Positions 46,601 to 60,039 of a stretch of DNA of 64,000 bases are shown here, piece after piece. The notes beneath the pieces are model-generated. The model searched no databases and was not told the origin of the DNA. It saw only the letters and a program-made list of their open reading frames with translations. The DNA comes from Monosiga brevicollis MX1 (Eukaryota > Opisthokonta > Choanoflagellata > Craspedida > Salpingoecidae), in contig NW_001865047.1 in the NCBI RefSeq assembly GCF_000002865.3, forward strand, positions 823,955 through 887,954, read 5' to 3'. The translations under genes were made by a program, and so were the position numbers. How positions within the stretch are numbered: the stretch's first letter is position 1; each line of letters begins with the position of its first letter.

Positions 46601-49600
46601 CTGTTTCGTGCTGCTGGGCGCGAGCTGCACAGGACAGAAGCGGAAGGAGGAGGGAACAAGCGGCAAAAGTGAGCCGAGGGCGGTGCAGCATTTAGCCCGA
46701 CCAACACACAATCTTTGAACTCACCTCCACCAAGTTGAGAGGCCAAGAATCGAACCCTCCTGGGCGGGAGAGCTTGCTGCTGCGCGGCACGACGAACGCC
46801 CAAGAACATGCGCGTCTTAGCTGCAGCAATTGCCTCGAGCACTTCAGCGTGCATGCGATCTGTCAAATCCGCTTCATCAACCTGGAAGATGACGTCATCG
46901 GGTTGGACCCCAGCCCGAGCGGCGGGAGCACCCATGGTCACATCCATGACGACAGTACCAGGGCGATCCTCAAACGCACGCAGAGACATGCCCCACGTAG
47001 CACCGTCGCTGCGCTCCAGGCTGAGAGGCACCTCTTCCATTTGCGGGAAATCATCGGCCACGATGACCTGGATCTGCGTTGAATCCATGCGGAAGGCCTC
47101 GTGGATTTCGGCAGTGGTGCAGTGCAGCATGCTGCGGCCGTTGATGGCAAGCACGGCATCGCCTTCGTGCAGGGCACCCGATCCCGCGGCCATACCGTTG
47201 GAATCGATAGCCGAGATTCGAGCACCGTGCTTGTCGTCGGCCACAGACACTTGCAGGCCGTAGCGAGCCTCGACATCACGCACAAGCGTCACCTCCCGAA
47301 CGTTGGGAGCAGCAAAGTTAGAGGGCGCCAGCGGAGGCAAAGGCATCGGCGACTCGCCGATTGTGAAATAGCTGCTGCCGGATTCGACGTCCAGCTCAAG
47401 AACACCCTCAGTGGCGGCCAAGATCTTAACGATGTTCTCGTGAGTGGCGGTCACGCAGGGCTGGCCGTTAATGGCCATGATACGGTCTCCCAGCTGTAGG
47501 CCGGAAGCCGCTGCTGGGCTGTGCGGAACGATCTCAAACACCGCGGCACCGCGTCCGTTATCGCCCGTGCGAAGTTTGAAACCAAACGAACGACCCTCTG
47601 GACGATGAATCAGCACCTTGGAGCGGCCTTGGGTGCGATAGGTAGCGGGAAGAAGCACGAGGTCGGCTGTTTCAGCGTTGGCCAACAGGCTCACCACGGT
47701 ATCATGGGTGGCTTCGCGAGTGTCATGCTTGTTGATGAAGATGAGGCGATCGCCAGCATGGATGCCGCGCGTCGAGGCCTGGCCCTCTGGTGAGACTTCC
47801 TGGATGATGACACCCGCGGCAGCGTCTTGTGTGCGCAACTTGATGCCAAGCGGCTGGCCAAGTGACCGATCCAAATGCACGGCACGCAGGTGGCCCGCAG
47901 CTGTTGATGCAGGCGTTGTGTCTGAGGTGCGAAGCACAATTGCACAGCTCTCAGCGTCCTGCAAGATGGCCGCCACATCGGTGGTTACAAGTGAATCAAT
48001 CCCGTGGTACTCGACTCGCAGCAGGAGTGAATGAAAGTGAGAACATTTGCGCAAGACCTACCCGCATCATGTCCACCACCGTGTCTTGAGAGGCGTACTC
48101 GACATCCACGCCATTGAGGGCCACAATGTGGTCGCCTGCCGCAATACGAGTGTTTGCCGCGGGCGACTCTTCTGCCTGGAAAAAGAGTAAGACAAGCAGA
48201 TATCAACCAGCGTCATCAGGGCTGTACTGGGTGGCTCAAGATTAATCACGGGGTGCAAACGAGACAGCAACGCGCACCACTTTTGAGATGGCCGTGCCAA
48301 AACCGCATTCATCATCGGTCAAGGTCAGACCAAAACCCACGCCTGGGCGACGGTCCAAGATCTGAAGGTAGAAACCCTCGCGCTCAAGGTACTCAGGCCG
48401 CCACACATCAATCTCGAGCGTGTTTGAATCCGAGAACAGCTCGACAATCTAAGATGGGCACCAGTCGATCAGATCAAGAACACAATTAAGAAAATGAAGA
48501 ACACAGAGCAAGCGACGAGGTGGGAGAACAAAAAGAGAGCCGGAAACTGCACGCACTTGAGTGTGCACAAAGTGGCGCACAAAATGGTCGTTCACGGTGA
48601 CCAGGAGGTCACCGGGCTTCAAACCAGAGTTGTGAGCCGCACCGTCGGTGCGCACTTCCGCCACAGTTGCACCAGCACCTACGGACGGAACGCGAGTGGC
48701 CGTGGTAGAACACACTGTTAGAGCAGCGGAGATGGTGGAATGTGAACAAGTCAGATCCAAGATAAGCACTCCGCAGGCTTACCCCCTGTGGTGTCCTCGG
48801 GCGAGGCAAGACGCAAACCCAGTTTGTCTGATTCGTTGCGATGAATTGTGATGTGTCGCTCAACCATGCCCGATGGGACGGGCTCCTTGTAGTCCTCCTT
48901 GCGTACAACCTGTTATTCAATGATCAACAGCCATATGATGAGCCACTAGCTGCGCAGAACCAACGAGAAAGGTAGGCAGGCTCGCGAGTCCGATGCGCAA
49001 TGACGTACACGCAGGCGCATGCTCTCGCCAGCACGGAAGTAGTCAAGGACCTCTTTGAGGTCACCAGTATACACGTTGTTGCCATTGATCGAGTATAGGC
49101 GGTCGCCAACGCGCAGGCCAGACTGAGCACCAATGCCCATGTGGTCCACGCGCTGCACAATCACGCCGTCGGCCTGCTCGAAGCCCAACCCGTAAGGCTC
49201 ATCTCCCACGCGTGCGCGCAGCAGAACTGGCACCGTGTTCACTTCGCCATTGGGTGGCGCGGTGTTGTTGGTGCCGTTGATGTTGTTGTTCTTTTGACCG
49301 GTTGCTGGGGGGTCGTCAACCACCACGACAATATCGCCCTCCTTTTGCAGGAGCTTGACAATGTCTGCATGGGGAGCTCGCGCGACGTTGGAGCTGGCAG
49401 GGGGCGTGCGCATGAGAGGAAGGATCATCAATGACCTGAGCAACAAGATTTGACCTGCCTTCTCCAAAAGCAAAGTATGAGCAAAAGGTTTTGCCGCAGC
49501 AAAAACGTACCCATTGATTTCAAGCACCACATCGCCGACCTTGATCAGACCAGTGTCTGCGGCAATGCCAGAAGGGACAACCTCCGCAACCTGAGTGTCA

Positions 49601-52600
49601 GCATCGTTATTCTCGGTGGTCAACTTAAGGCCGAATCCTCGGCCCTCGGCGCGAGGCAGCAACACCTACAGATATGACAAATGAGCCCTGACGTTAGCAC
49701 ACTGCATCGAAATAGCCAGCACTGATTGGGCCTCTCCACTTGACCAACCTTACGACGGCCAGAGGGAGGGATGGTACGGAGCACGTCCAGCTCGACCTGG
49801 TCCCGAGGATCTGCAAGCAATGCAATGACTTCCTCGTGCAGCTTGCCCTGAGTTGACTGATCGTTGACACCAATCACGCGATCGTTGCTCTGCACCCCAG
49901 CCTCGGCGGCAGCCGAGTCTTCAAAAACTTGCAGAACGCGAACGCCGTGTTCAGGATCCGTGTCATCGGAAATGAGCTTCATGCCCAGAGGCTTGCCGGG
50001 AACGCGCTGCAGCACAAGGTGCAGCTCTTGCTGTTGCGGCTTGCTAAAGCTATCGTCAACAGGGGTCGACTCAGCCGGGGCTGCCACTTTGGCGGAAGGA
50101 GCAGCAACAGGCGAGGCTTGAGTCTGTTGGTGGGCTTGCTCCGAGGCCGCCTGCGATGCGTCGTCCTCAACCAGCTCTTCGTTGCGCAAGATAAGAGTAA
50201 CTGGATTCTTGGCCTCTGTTAGCATTTTGATGAGATCCTCGTGGGACTTTGTCTCGACCGACTGGCCATCGACAGATACGATGACATCCCCGGGGAACAC
50301 CTTGCCTGACTCAGCAGCGGCACCATCCTCCACGCAGTCCAAAATTTGCGAGCGAGTGTAATCGCCATCGGGGCCAAGAATGCTCTTGATGCGCATACCC
50401 AGACGCTGACCCTCCTTGCGCTCGATCACAACCTCGCGGGTCTCGCCGATCTTGATGCCATTGGCTGTGGGCTGAGGGGCCTGCTCTTCTTCAACACCGG
50501 CGTTTGGCGGCAAGGGCTCGTTGCGCAAGACCAGGGTAACGGGGTTCGGTGCTTGCACCAACATCTCAACGAGGTCTTCATGGCTCTTTCCCTCGGCATG
50601 TGCACCTTCGATCGAGACAATAACGTCACCCGGCTGCACAAGGCCAGACTCCGCCGCAGCACCACCGGGGACACAGTCCAAGATGCATGACTGAGCAGGC
50701 TTGGTCTCGTCGGCATCAAAGCTCTGCACACGCATGCCAAGACGCTGGCCTTCCTTGCGATGCAAAACGACCGTGCGGAGATTATCGGCATCAAGTGCCT
50801 TCTCCGCGGGCGGCACCTTGGCATCCGTCTCATTGCCGTTGGTGGTGCTGTATTCCAGAGGCTTGATGATCGGATCACGAAGGCGCAGAGTGACCTGGCG
50901 TCGCTTCTTGAGCAGGGCAATAATGTCGTCGTGTTGCATATCTTCAACCGACTGGTCATCGATGGCCAGGACGACCTGACCCTCCTCAAAGGCTCCAGTT
51001 GCTGCAGCCGGTGAGTTGGCCACGGCCTTGACAACCTGCCAAGAAGATGATATGAGCAAGAACAAGCTCCACGACAAACATGGGGGGGGGGGGGGTGCTC
51101 TCAGAGGGGCATCAGCAACGAACCTCGGCACCTGCAGGCTGATCGCGTGCACGAAGCATCAGACCAAAGCCCATGCCCTCACCACGCTCCATGGTAACGG
51201 TGGTTTCGCCATTCTCGCGCACCACTTTGGCTGCAGTTTGCAAAAACAAGCACGGTTCCGTAAGCGGGCATACACGCGCGCGCACACGCGCGCGCACACG
51301 CACACACAAAATCATGACCAAAGACGTGGTAAGGACATCAGGACGTGAAAAAAAAAAAAAAAAAAAAAGACACGCTCCTTCATGGGAACAAAGAAACGTA
51401 CGTTCAACCGGCGCCACGGCTGGTGTCGTCACGGGCGCAGAAGTCGCGACGTGTGAATCGCTGAGAGCGTCCGTGTTGTTGGGATTCACGGTGCTCAAAT
51501 GCAGCTCCACGGCGTCTTCCGCACCCAAGATGGCCTGAGTAACATCATCGTGGGCAGCACCAACCATGGACTGGCCGTTCACCTTGACGATGTAGTCGTG
51601 CACGCGGATGTCGGCGTGCTTAGCGGCCTGCGTGCCCTCGACAATCTCGAGCACGTAGACACCGGGCACGTTCTCTTCAGTTCGAAGCTTCAAACCCAGC
51701 GTGCCCTTTGAGCGATACAAGACCACGACCCGAGTATTGTCTACAGGAGACCCGAATACACAAAGCACGCGATGATCAGCCGAGTCACGTGATCCACAAA
51801 GCACTCGAACGACAAGAGTAGACCCCGAACAGTCGAAGTGTTGAGCAGAAACGGTGTGTGCTGCACAACGAGGGGTAAACCCCACAAGACGCACCATCAG
51901 CAGGAGGCGGAGGAAGCTGTGAAGCGAGAGCTTGAGAGGCACTGGGGTCGTTGGCGTTGTTGCTCACGCCGTTGGTCTCTTGAGAATCCTGTGCAACTTG
52001 TGATGCAATGACATCGGCGGCACTGATCGCCAAGAGCTCGGATGGGACTTGTGTGTCGCGATCAACGCCCACAATGACGCGGGCATATCCAGGATACCGC
52101 TTAAGCTCAGCCAGAGTCTCCTCATGGGGCTTATTGCGGACGTCCTGATCATTCACCTATTGCGTGCGAGAGGAAGAAAGGAAAAAAGTGTGACAATGAG
52201 GCAGGCGACTGGCTCAACGATCCAAAGAGAAGAGAGGAAGGGAAGGCGGGAATGTCTCAATCTGCTGTGGCGAGGCTACATACGTAGAGAATGCACGAGC
52301 CCGTGGGGATCTGAGTCGACTGTTCGGCCGGGCCGCCTGGCACGAGCTGAGTGATGATTGCGCCCTCGGCACGGGTCACAAAGCCAAAACCAAAGCCGCG
52401 TTCAGGGTCGCGCTGCAGGAGGACGTCACGAGGCATGGGGAAGTGCTTGTCGACCGTGATCTTGACTGGATTGGTTGAGCGGAGGGCCTCGACAAGCTCC
52501 TCGTGCGCCGAATTATGCACAGGTTGATCGTTGACCTATTGTAGACCAAAATACGCCGAGAAAAAAAAAACAGGTGACCAAGCGTCTACTTTGCAAATGG

Positions 52601-55308
52601 AAGTGCTGGCGCCATATACCTCGATAATCGCGTCTTGCTCACGAAGAACGCCTGATTTGGCAGCCTCAGACCCTTCCCGGAAGCGATCAATGCGCGCGCC
52701 ACGAGATCCTTGGATTGTCTGTGAAAAAAAAGGGGGGAGAAAATGATGGTAGCGCACACGCAGGCAGATGGCAAATTGTCAGGGTTAAGGGCGTGGCAAA
52801 AATGTCATCGGCGAGGCAAGAGGAGGGTGCGGGGTAGACGCACTCGAAGTTGAATGCCGAGGCCGCCGTTGTCCTTGGTGATTGTCACCGAACGGCGGTC
52901 GGATGGACCAAAAGGATTTGGGGCAGCAACTTCGCTGAGGGTCACGGCAGCAGCAGATGCGGCCTCGAGGAGAGCACTGACGGGAGCAGCATCAAGCGAG
53001 AGCTCCTCCAGAAGCGCAAGCAGAACGCGAACGTCACCAAGGCCTTGCCCGACCTCGTTAAGCGACTGGGCGTTTGCACGGATATCGTCCTTGGACTCGG
53101 CGTCACATGCCTTGGCGGGCTCATTCTTGTAGGCATTGACCAGGGCTTCACCGGTAGCAACGACTTCGTTAGCATCGGGAGCCTGGCCGAGCTGGTGGCG
53201 CAAGGTGTCGGCGTGCTGGCGGTGTGTGTCAATCAGGGTCACGAGCTCTTGTTGCTCGCTGCGGCCGTCGACCAGTTGGTGGACAACAAGCAGCCTACTG
53301 ATCTGGTCATGGATGCGCTCTGCATCGTCGTGGCACGTTGTGAGGGCCATGCGTTGAGGTGTGCTGCCCTTGCTGATTTCGAATGCCATCGTTGCCTGTT
53401 GGCCAAGTTCACTGGTCTGCTGGATCAGAGCGTCAATGGTGGACTTTGCCTCCTCAGTCGACTGCTGAAGCACGGCGTTTTGGACTGTATCGCGCAGGGC
53501 TCCAGCGCGCTCGGCGAGCTCCTGCACGACCGTCTCAAAGGTGGCATCATCGGACTGCAGGGCGGTTGCAGCTGCCACGAGCTCCAAGTGGCTCTTGAGA
53601 TAGGCCTTGGCGTGCTCGGCACAGATGGCTGCCCAAGCGCAGTGCTCAAAGGGGAGGCCAGCCAAGACTTGAGCGTCAACCTGAGGCACTTGGGTGAAGA
53701 CCTCGCCCGTGACGCCCTCAAACGTGTTGGTGGCCTGTGCCACTGACTTGGACCATTGCTGGACCTGGCTGCGGGCACGCTGGGTAGATTGCAGAAGCTG
53801 CGTGGCGGCACTAGCATCGGCGCCGCTCTTCAGCAGGTCTGTCACAGCTGCCGAGGTATTGGCCAGATCACTGAGGAGTGCATCGTGGTCGCGATCGATG
53901 AGAGACTGCAGGTCATTGAGGGCATCGCGCAGACGAATGATATTGGCCAGAGTTGCATTGATCCAGATGACCTCGACGCGATCATGTTGCTCGTGATAGC
54001 GCTGATCAAAGGCATCGTTGTTGGACTGGCTCACGACGGCGTCCAAATCATCATTGTAGGCCCTGCCGAGTGGCACCAGCAAATGGATGTCAACAAAAGA
54101 GTGAGTGGGACCCAAGCCACACAGGCATGATTGAAGGCTAGGAAAAGGAGAGTGTTGAAACGAGCTAGTCGAGTCAACGTACTTGGCCGTGTTACCGGCA
54201 AGCTTGGTCTCGGTGGAAGCACGCTTGCGGGTCTGCTCAGCACGCTTTGTGGCAGCAACAGCCGCCTGCAGAAGATGAGATGCGCGCAGAATAGCAGCGA
54301 TGTTGCTCTAGGAAGGTGGAGAGCAGGTGGGACGGCGCGATGTGAGTTCAACCACAATGAGTGAGGCTAAAGGTGCCAAGTGAACGCAGGCTTGAGAGTA
54401 GAGCAGATGGGCTATGATGAGAGGGGGGAGAGGCTGTACCTCTTTGGCAGCCTTGAGATCGTCAGGGCAAGCCTCGAGTGCATCATCGGCCACGCTCAGA
54501 CACTGACGGACCAGCTTGAGGGAGGCAGCAATCTGTGTCACGTGGGAGACAAACATAGGCAGAGGAGGGGAACCCAGTGAGGTGGGGCCTGCGGGCTGAT
54601 TTGAAGGGGGGGGGGGAGGGGGGGGGGGGGATTGAGCCTAATGGGTTTGTGGACGGACCTTGGTGGTGGTTTCCCGAATACCGTTGAGTTGGCCTGACCC
54701 TTTTGGAATTGTTGCATGAGGGGGCGCACAAAGGCACTTTCACCGGCATCTATCATGATGCAGCAGATAAGATAGATCAAAGGGATTGGGGTGAGTTCGA
54801 CACCGACCATTGGGGGGGGGGGGGGGACGAAAGCAAAAGATTGGGGTGTGGCCCGTGTGTGAAAGGCAGGTGTTAAGAGCCAAGAGGCTCATCTCACCCA
54901 CCGATATCATCCAATGAGGTCACGTTGAGTTGGCCCGAGGCACGAGGCTGGAACTGGGTGCCGGCAGGATCCTCCTCCAGCTCGAGAACATCATCGCGGT
55001 TGCTGCCCTGTTCCTGGTCAGCCTGCGTGTGTGATCGTATCAAACGGCAATCAAGGTGAGGGCCGGGAAAGAGAGCAGGAGTCATGGCAAGGCCAGGTGG
55101 TCGTGCGTGTGTGTGTGTGTGTGCGTGTGTGTGTGGCCGCCGCCAAGTAGGAAGGGTGGGGTCACGTGCATCCGGCAGGGGTGGCTAGCGTGTGACAGCT
55201 GTCCCAACTGGTGGAGAACACGGGGGGGCGTACCTTGTTCTTTTCTTGGAGCTCTGATTGCCGTTTACGGCGCTGGGCCTTGCGTGAAGACCCACAACAG
55301 CCCGCCAT
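43631..55308 (-). CDS. Giant scaffold: helical N-terminus, about 18 PDZ domains, coiled coil, GAR (Gas2-related) domain
   Basis: Probably a cortical scaffold linking membrane-protein tails to microtubules. Exon 1 (55234-55308) encodes MAGCCGSSRKAQRRKRQSEL: paired Cys then basic residues, a possible palmitoylation site. A helical region follows, mostly in one exon (52844 to about 54070); it shows no firm family. That exon runs directly into PDZ1 (SVTITKDNGGLGIQL). Successive PDZ domains carry loops such as RGFGFGF, GTLGLKL, MGFGLML, QRLGMRV, QRLGMRI, KPLGMKL, RGFGLKL, EPYGLGF, DKLGLRL, QPLGIKL, RSFGFKL, ARYGLQV, ATWGMSL, RLGFGLQ, GTFGMQL and GDLGFGL, down to about 45455. Next is a Glu/Ala coiled coil (44480-45450), then PVDRGVAAIVS, VQRVGDGKYKFFKVDK, RVVVRIGGGWQDLKDYLAQH: the GAR microtubule-binding fold. 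The stop is at 43631-43633. Protein size is roughly 2,700-3,000 aa. PDZ5 and PDZ6 are near duplicates. Confidence 0.88.
43740..44240 (-). other. GAR (Gas2-related) domain exons of the PDZ giant
   Basis: Three consecutive minus-strand exons encode PVDRGVAAIVSG, DVGADLELSPDQVQRVGDGK plus YKFFKVDKIVSIRCVGQ, and RVVVRIGGGWQDLKDYLAQH. Spliced, they give the GAR order: a leading helix with IV, 'RVGDGKY', a hydrophobic strand, then 'VRVGGGW..L..(F/Y)L'. GAR domains of Gas2, MACF and spectraplakins bind microtubules. No EF hands or calponin-homology domains are seen nearby, which differs from spectraplakins. Confidence 0.88.
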
Positions 55309-56383
55309 ACTGGCAGATGCGAGGGCAGAGGGTGGCAAAGAGCGAGAGCACGGAGGCGTCTAGAAAGATACGAAAAGAAAAAAAAAAAAAAAGTTGAAAC
55401 AAGGTGGAGGGAGGTCAATGAGCTCGTGGTGGCAGCAGCTGCATACAAGTGGCGGGCTGGAGCAACACAACAGCCCCTGGCGCAAAAGCAAGCGTGTACG
55501 GAGCAAGGCATGTGTCTAGCATGGAGATGGGATGCCTCAACCAAGCCCCAATGCCTGGCTTCTTGACCCCCTTCGGCTGCCCATGCATCAGTCACAGCGC
55601 GCGAGTAAGACTCGTGTGTGTGTGTGTGTGTGTGTGTGTGGCACGCTGACATCGAGGACGCAGGGAGCCCAGATCACTCCCGATCCAACAGACACCCACA
55701 CAGAATAGAACATGCAACAAACTCAATCAAGCGGCGAGATCGATCACCGGGGGAGAGGGGTGTCCCCTTCCAGTCCCCCGGCCAGTGTCGAGCGTCCGGG
55801 GGAGCGCTGCCATTTCACCTCCGAAATTCACTTGCAAGGCACCCCGTTCAGAACACATGTTGTAAGCGTGTGCAATGAGGACAGCTTGACTTACGCGTCG
55901 CTCGCTCTCTCTCTCTTTGTGTCTCAAAGAGAAAAATACGGCATGGACTGGGTGAGTGGGGAAGCAGAGAGAAATACGGCTGAGGGGATAAGATCCAGAG
56001 ATTTGAGCGGCTGGCGTGAGAATGGGAGCTCAATCCCGTTGAAATCATGCCAATGTCAGAGAGAGTCACTGAGACGGCTCTCGTGGCAGAGACAAGGGAG
56101 GAGACGGTGAGGGGGGAATTTCATCCGTGCACCCGCCTCAAATCACCACAACAGCCAATGTTTCGAAGCCACAACGGTGATTGTCAGCAAAGACATTTGG
56201 TAGTGGCTAACTGCCGGCCCGCTGTCCGCGCGGATCGTGTTGCCAAAAGTTTTGAATGGATTTGAGTTGAATTTTTGGTCGTCAAAGCCTTTTGTATCCG
56301 CTTCCCGCCGCCCCTTGAATGGGCGATCTGTTCAGCAGACAAATCTCAAATTCAAATCAAACTCGACATCTTCTACAGTTCCT
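55309..56383. other. Intergenic region
   Basis: Upstream of the PDZ-GAR gene and downstream of the phospholipase B-like gene. It has a poly-A run (55379-55392), a GT tract (55615-55640) and a short CT patch (55904-55917). No exon was recognised. Confidence 0.5.
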
Positions 56384-59300
56384 TTAGAGCGGCTCATAGG
56401 ATTGCTGGTTGATGTGCACCCAGTCAAAGTCAAAGGTTGTCACGTGGCCGTAGTGCGGCGCCAAGCTCTGGTTGGCCCATTTGCCGGTCCAGGAGAAAAC
56501 AGGTTGGGTATCGTGTGTTGGTCCTGCAATCGCCAGCTGCACATGATTTTGTTGTGCAAATGAGCGAGTGGCTGTAATAGAGCCGGGGGTGATCAGAGTC
56601 GATTGGAAACCGAAGCAGGACATACCACGCTCAGGTTGGCCACATCGCTCGCCGTCACAATCTTGGCATCAATGGCACCATCCGCGCGAGGTGCCGTTGG
56701 ATCAAGATCGCGCCTGCGTCCAATCCGTGCCCATTAAGGTGTGAGTACAACAAGCCCATCTGTCCTTCCAGAGAAAAAAAATTCCCTTTCCCGACGCGCA
56801 TTCTCAATCATCTATGCAGCAAAACGGGAGAACTGCTCTCGATCCACGCTAAAAATCGCACACTGACCGGGCCGCAATGGCAGCATCCGTTGCTGGGGCG
56901 AGGGGATCCGACGTGCCGTAGTGATTTTCCCTACACACGAACAAGAGGTGGGCCGTGAGATAGATGAGCCTACAGAGGGCTCGAGTGTCAGCCTTGGGCA
57001 AAGGACAGACCGCATAAACGTTTGCAAATCCTCGATGGAATGAATGGTGCCCGCGTCACGGCGAAAAATCTTGGCACGGGGTGCCAGTTGATACGAGTAC
57101 TTGGTGCCCATTGAAGCCTCCGCCGCCGGATAGCCAGACATGTTGTACGTCTGCGTGTGGGCGTGACAACAAACGCAATGCCATGAAGCCTGCCGACCTT
57201 GACTCAAGCCATGTCCTGGGCCTTGGGGATACCACATCATACCTCGGGATAAAAGGGCACGTTGTAGGATGGCCAGTAGTTGCGTTGCAAGACCGACGTC
57301 TGATCCGCCACGATGTAAAAGCCCGGGAGCTGCGTCCAACACGACATCCACCATGAGGACGAGGCCAAACGCATGCAATATACCATCATGCCCCGGCACA
57401 GACATGAATGATGTCAACCCACCTGCTCAGAGACCACAAAGATGTTTTCCGGAAGGTCGGCACCCGGGGTGAAGAGGTTAAAGTTGACCACCTAATAGCA
57501 CGCGCAATCAACGGGGGCAGCTGCGGCTGAGTGCCTAGCGGCTTGCCAGCAATGGCCGGCAACTTTCAGACTGACCATCCACTGATTATTGTACCTAGAC
57601 AAACACGTTTTTGCAAGCGTGAGCGAGATATGCGGCACACTTTGGACGATCAAATGGGTTGACTTTCTGGCCCAAACGTACGTGCCACTGTTGTAGTTGT
57701 AAAAGTGCTCGTGCCAGTCAACGGCGGTCGTGGCCATGCGGTTGGCCACTGGCGCGCGAATCCTGCCCACAGGGCCCACGGCAAGGCGGCAAGGCGAGGG
57801 ACGGGTCAAAAATAAAACAGTGAGTCGACATTGACGGTCGGCCCCATGGCCGCCTCGCTCGGAAAAGCCAGATTTCCGTCAGTAAAACGCGTCGTACCAG
57901 TACATCACCGTATCTGTGGTAATGGCATCAAATAGCGAGTTGTTGAAGACGACATTGGTCGTCTCCAAAATGGCCAGGCCGTTGTTGGTGGTGTAAAAAT
58001 CGTCAATGCCCACAATGAGGCCGGGATAGGCGGAAAACATCACGACCTCGGCCTTGTTGCTGGTCAAGGAGAAGGAAAAGTTGTACGTCTTGTACAGACG
58101 CAGCATCTGCGAATAGCTGCACCACGTGGTGTGGCTCACGTAAATATCGGAGAGGTCATCCGGCACCTGGGCAAGAGCGCGATGAGGCGCTGCCGAAACC
58201 CCAAACCAAGCGGATACGCGTTTGGATCGTTTGCCATGCGTTGCAACACACCTTGACAATGGCGGAGCAATGCGTGTGCGCTGCCACATAGTCGTCCAGC
58301 TCTTGGGCACTCATGCGCGAGAGATTGGGGCGCGTGCTGGGATTCATTTTCAGGCGCACGTCCGGCAAATCCTCGAGCATTTGCAGCTTCAAAAAGTCCC
58401 ACATGGACACCGCTGGAAAGTCTATGAATTCACCCGTCCGGCATGATCCCAATTGAGCGGCGCAAGAGGGCTCCAAAAGCCGCTGCAACCAGCTCAGAGC
58501 CGTGCGAAGCAGCCAAATAGCAAAAAAAACAAGCACACACCTCCGCGATGGGCGTTGTAGCCATTGAACATGCCATCAAATTGGGACAAAACCAGGCCCA
58601 CCTGACGACACCAGGACACTGAGCAACGCATTTCTCCTTTACACGCCCAAAAGTGGTCTGCCATGTTCCCGCCAATTGCTAGGGGCTACCCTGCGACGCT
58701 GACTTACCTGCTGCCAATATTGGGACGAGTTGGTGGCGACGCCATGACGCGTGGCATACCAGTTGTCCTGCACAAAGCTCATCACCTGGCGCAAAGAAGA
58801 AAGGAGTTGGGCAGCGCCAAAGAGCATGCATGCGCATGAGTTACCAATGCCCGGTCTGTGCATCGAACACGCCTCTGCGGCCCACACGTGTACGCACGGC
58901 GTCCGTTTCCTCATGGACCAGGTTCTGAATGGCGTAATGGATCATATCGGTGGTGGCCACGGCTTCGGCATAGCCCGCGGCGTAGGCAGCCAGCACGTCT
59001 GACACACCGGGTCCCGTCTCAACCTTGAGCAGACCCCAGCCTGTGGCAAGTGGTACACGGGCGCCCACTCAAAAACATGAGACGTTCAACCAAAGCACGA
59101 AAACGTCAAAAGCGCGCGCGACGCAGCGGGCCCGGGCCGCGCTTCACAAACCGGTCTTGTTGTACATATCACGATCGACAAGCGCGCGCGCATGATAGCC
59201 GGCGCCACTGCTATTGCTCGTCGCGACGCTGCAAGTCTACAACCGGCCACAACGTGCACGTCGCACCCCTCACATGACAACTGGCGCAGCCACTCGGAAG

Positions 59301-59456
59301 AAGTTTGCACAGGTGTGCGCACGGCTGTCCTACCTGGTTGACGCCAGCGCAAACGATCTGGATCTCCTCCACCGCCGCGCGCACCGAGCCCAAAGACAAG
59401 GCCCCAAGCACCATCATCACCACCCACCAAGCCCTCAGGTCCATTGTCGCCGCCAT
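56384..59456 (-). CDS. Phospholipase B-like protein (PLBD1/PLBD2 family)
   Basis: These are lysosomal or secreted Ntn-hydrolase-fold proteins that self-cleave before a Cys nucleophile and have been linked to phospholipid or amide hydrolysis. The ATG at 59456 gives MAATMDLRAWWVVMMVLGAL, a signal peptide. Exons in order: VSDVLAAYAAGYAEAVATTD, MSFVQDNWYATR, GLVLSQFDGMFNGYNAHRG, DFPAVSMWDFLKLQMLEDLP, and AHTHCSAIVK, where Cys is the predicted autocatalytic nucleophile and CSALIK is the family form. Then come IYVSHTTWCSYSQMLRLYKT, VMFSAYPGLIVGIDDFY, ILETTNVVFNNSLFDAIT, YNSGT-YNNQWMVSLK, LPGFYIVADQTSVL, YWPSYNVPFYPE, YQLAPRAKIFRRDAG, and the last exon to HYGHVTTFDFDWVHINQQSY. The order matches the whole family domain and nothing essential is missing. 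About 13 exons; some edges are approximate. Confidence 0.93.
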
Positions 59457-59594
59457 CTTCCCTCTGCCGCTGCTCCTCCAAACACACACCCACTTGTTGC
59501 TTGAAACCTGAACTGAGGTGTGTGTGTGTGTGTTGCGGTAATGATTGGGAGTAACGTCTCTTTTGCGTGTGTGTGTGTGTCTGTGTTGTCTGTC

Positions 59595-59774
<180 letters not shown>

Positions 59775-59818
59775 CTCTGGCTCTGACGGACCCCCGAGGC
59801 GGTGCCTACCTACGACGA

Positions 59819-60039
59819 NNNNNNNNNNNNNNNNNNNNNNNNNNNNNNNNNNNNNNNNNNNNNNNNNNNNNNNNNNNNNNNNNNNNNNNNNNNNNNNNNN
59901 NNNNNNNNNNNNNNNNNNNNNNNNNNNNNNNNNNNNNNNNNNNNNNNNNNNNNNNNNNNNNNNNNNNNNNNNNNNNNNNNNNNNNNNNNNNNNNNNNNNN
60001 NNNNNNNNNNNNNNNNNNNNNNNNNNNNNNNNNNNNNNN
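59819..60039. other. Assembly gap (N run)
   Basis: 221 unknown bases flanked on the right by a C homopolymer, so sequencing probably failed in simple sequence. Confidence 0.99.
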
